From Paenibacillus sp. HGH0039 (GTDB lineage Bacteria > Bacillota > Bacilli > Paenibacillales > NBRC-103111): DNA of 64,000 nt. The stretch's first letter is position 1; every line of letters begins with the position of its first letter. The translations under genes and the position numbers were made by a program. This document shows, in pieces, positions 63,144 through 64,000 of this stretch. Under the pieces are notes generated by a model, which did no database searches, was not told the DNA's origin, and saw only the letters and a program-made list of their open reading frames with translations. Location of the stretch: the NCBI RefSeq assembly GCF_000411255.1, contig NZ_KE150413.1:424794-488793 (forward strand), given 5' to 3'.

Positions 63144-64000
63144 GTGAAAATTTTTATCCTATCTGACTATCCTTCTCGAGAAAAACCGACTTATTATTCA
63201 TTTATTAAAAGCAGAGTGGAAGCAATTAAAGGAGTTTGTGAACTATCGGTTATCAAGGTTGATATTAACGAAAAAAATAGAAATGTTCATGAGATTATTC
63301 AGGAAGACGGGTACAGAATGATTCTCCTGAAGATCAAAAAATCCAATCTTCCAAGAGTGCGTTTATTTCTTTATAACTCTCTTGTTAAGAAAGTATTTGA
63401 GCAGCTGATAAAAGAGGAACAACCCGATTTAATTCATGTTCATTTTTCAAGTTATTACAGTTGGATCGTCGCAGATACAGTTCGTAAACTTCATATTCCT
63501 TTCTGTATTACCGAGCACGCCACTTTCTTTGAACATCGAGTGAACACGTTTTATTTCGGCAGAAAAATTAAAATGGCCTTACAAGAAGCCGATATGGTAT
63601 TTGCCGTAAGCCGTTCATTGCGGGACACTATGTTGAAGTATATATCTCGACCTATAGAGGTTAAGCACAATATAGTTAACACGGCAAAGTTCAGTTTGCG
63701 CGATGGTAAACAACACGAAGAGAAGCAGCCTAAGCAAGCTCTGAATATCCTTACGGTAGGCAGCTTTGAATTAAACGACAAAAAGGGATATGAAATTCTT
63801 ATAAAAGCTCTGGCTAAGCTTAAAGAGAAGGGGATTCCCTTTCAATGTAAAATTATCGGTGAAGGGCCCAACAAGGACAACCTTCTGACGCTGAGGGATG
63901 AACATGGGATAACGGAAAATGTCGATTTTCCGGGTAGTGTAGCCAACGATAAACTCCAAGAGTTTTATTGGGAAGCCGACTTCTTTGTTTCCAGCAGCCG
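63144..64000 (+). CDS. Glycosyltransferase family 4 protein, truncated by window edge
   Basis: An open frame from GTG 63144 (AAGGAGCCTGACCT upstream) to the end of the window, 285 residues seen. MKIFILSDYPSREKPTYYSF and LIHVHFSSYYSWIVAD form the acceptor side, ITEHATFFEH the linker, and ILTVGSFELNDKKGYEILIKAL with KIIGEGPNKDNL and VDFPGSVANDKLQEFY the GT-B nucleotide-sugar side. It adds a sugar to the lipid-linked repeat unit in the cytoplasm. The C-terminus with the EX7E-type end lies beyond the window. Confidence 0.9.
   Translation, partial: MKIFILSDYPSREKPTYYSFIKSRVEAIKGVCELSVIKVDINEKNRNVHEIIQEDGYRMILLKIKKSNLPRVRLFLYNSLVKKVFEQLIKEEQPDLIHVHFSSYYSWIVADTVRKLHIPFCITEHATFFEHRVNTFYFGRKIKMALQEADMVFAVSRSLRDTMLKYISRPIEVKHNIVNTAKFSLRDGKQHEEKQPKQALNILTVGSFELNDKKGYEILIKALAKLKEKGIPFQCKIIGEGPNKDNLLTLRDEHGITENVDFPGSVANDKLQEFYWEADFFVSSS

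Overview
The window looks like a chromosome segment of a Paenibacillus-like member of the Bacillales. This rests on family content and style: several YesM/YesN-type sensor kinase and AraC-type response regulator pairs, CUT1 sugar ABC transporters without their own ATPase, cre-like (AAGCGCTT / AAACGCTT) sites at sugar promoters, strong purine-rich ribosome binding sites with frequent GTG and TTG starts, and the end of an rRNA operon followed by tRNAs. No genus call is certain from sequence alone.

Layout. 1-509: 5S rRNA and tRNA-Ile, -Ala, -Asn. 908-22324: a carbohydrate region with two CUT1 transporters (binding protein plus two permeases each), a GH63-like glycosidase, an SDR dehydrogenase, a divergent GcvPA/GcvPB-like pair, a sensor kinase/regulator pair, an MFS exporter and a large GH2 beta-galactosidase. 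22715-23680: nine tRNA genes. 23631-33737: a 10-kb, lower-GC genomic island flanked by a perfect 62-bp direct repeat of the 3' half of tRNA-Leu(CAG). It carries a LacI regulator, ribokinase, an Rbs-type transporter, an ureidoglycolate lyase-like cupin, an M20 amidohydrolase and a glutamine amidotransferase-like protein, and no visible integrase. 34120-35882: KDG kinase and KDPG/KHG aldolase. 36197-36351: two tRNA-Gly. 36548-42678: small housekeeping or envelope genes (alpha/beta hydrolase, GtrA, MFS, kinase-like protein, ABC-2 exporter). 42950-51506: a membrane-anchored sugar-binding protein with sensor kinase and regulator, a Qnr-like pentapeptide repeat protein and a third CUT1 transporter.

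51703-64000 is the start of an exopolysaccharide locus: LCP protein, tyrosine-recombinase-like protein, small ORF, XRE repressor, PHP-type tyrosine phosphatase, a RiPP-like trio (40-residue YxxP peptide, nucleotidyltransferase, PqqD-like protein), Wzz, BY-kinase, a probable EAR antitermination RNA, GalU, a CapD-type dehydratase, a flippase and a truncated glycosyltransferase. Nine copies of a palindrome close to GATACA-N3-TGTATC lie between 51724 and 57168, most at recognisable promoters. The XRE protein encoded inside the cluster is the obvious candidate to bind them.

The most interesting material is (1) the XRE/palindrome regulon with the embedded YxxP peptide + nucleotidyltransferase + PqqD trio at the head of the polysaccharide operon, (2) the tRNA-Leu island without an integrase and its unusual catabolic gene set, and (3) the divergent split glycine-decarboxylase-like pair inside a sugar locus, with spacers made of degenerate tandem repeats.
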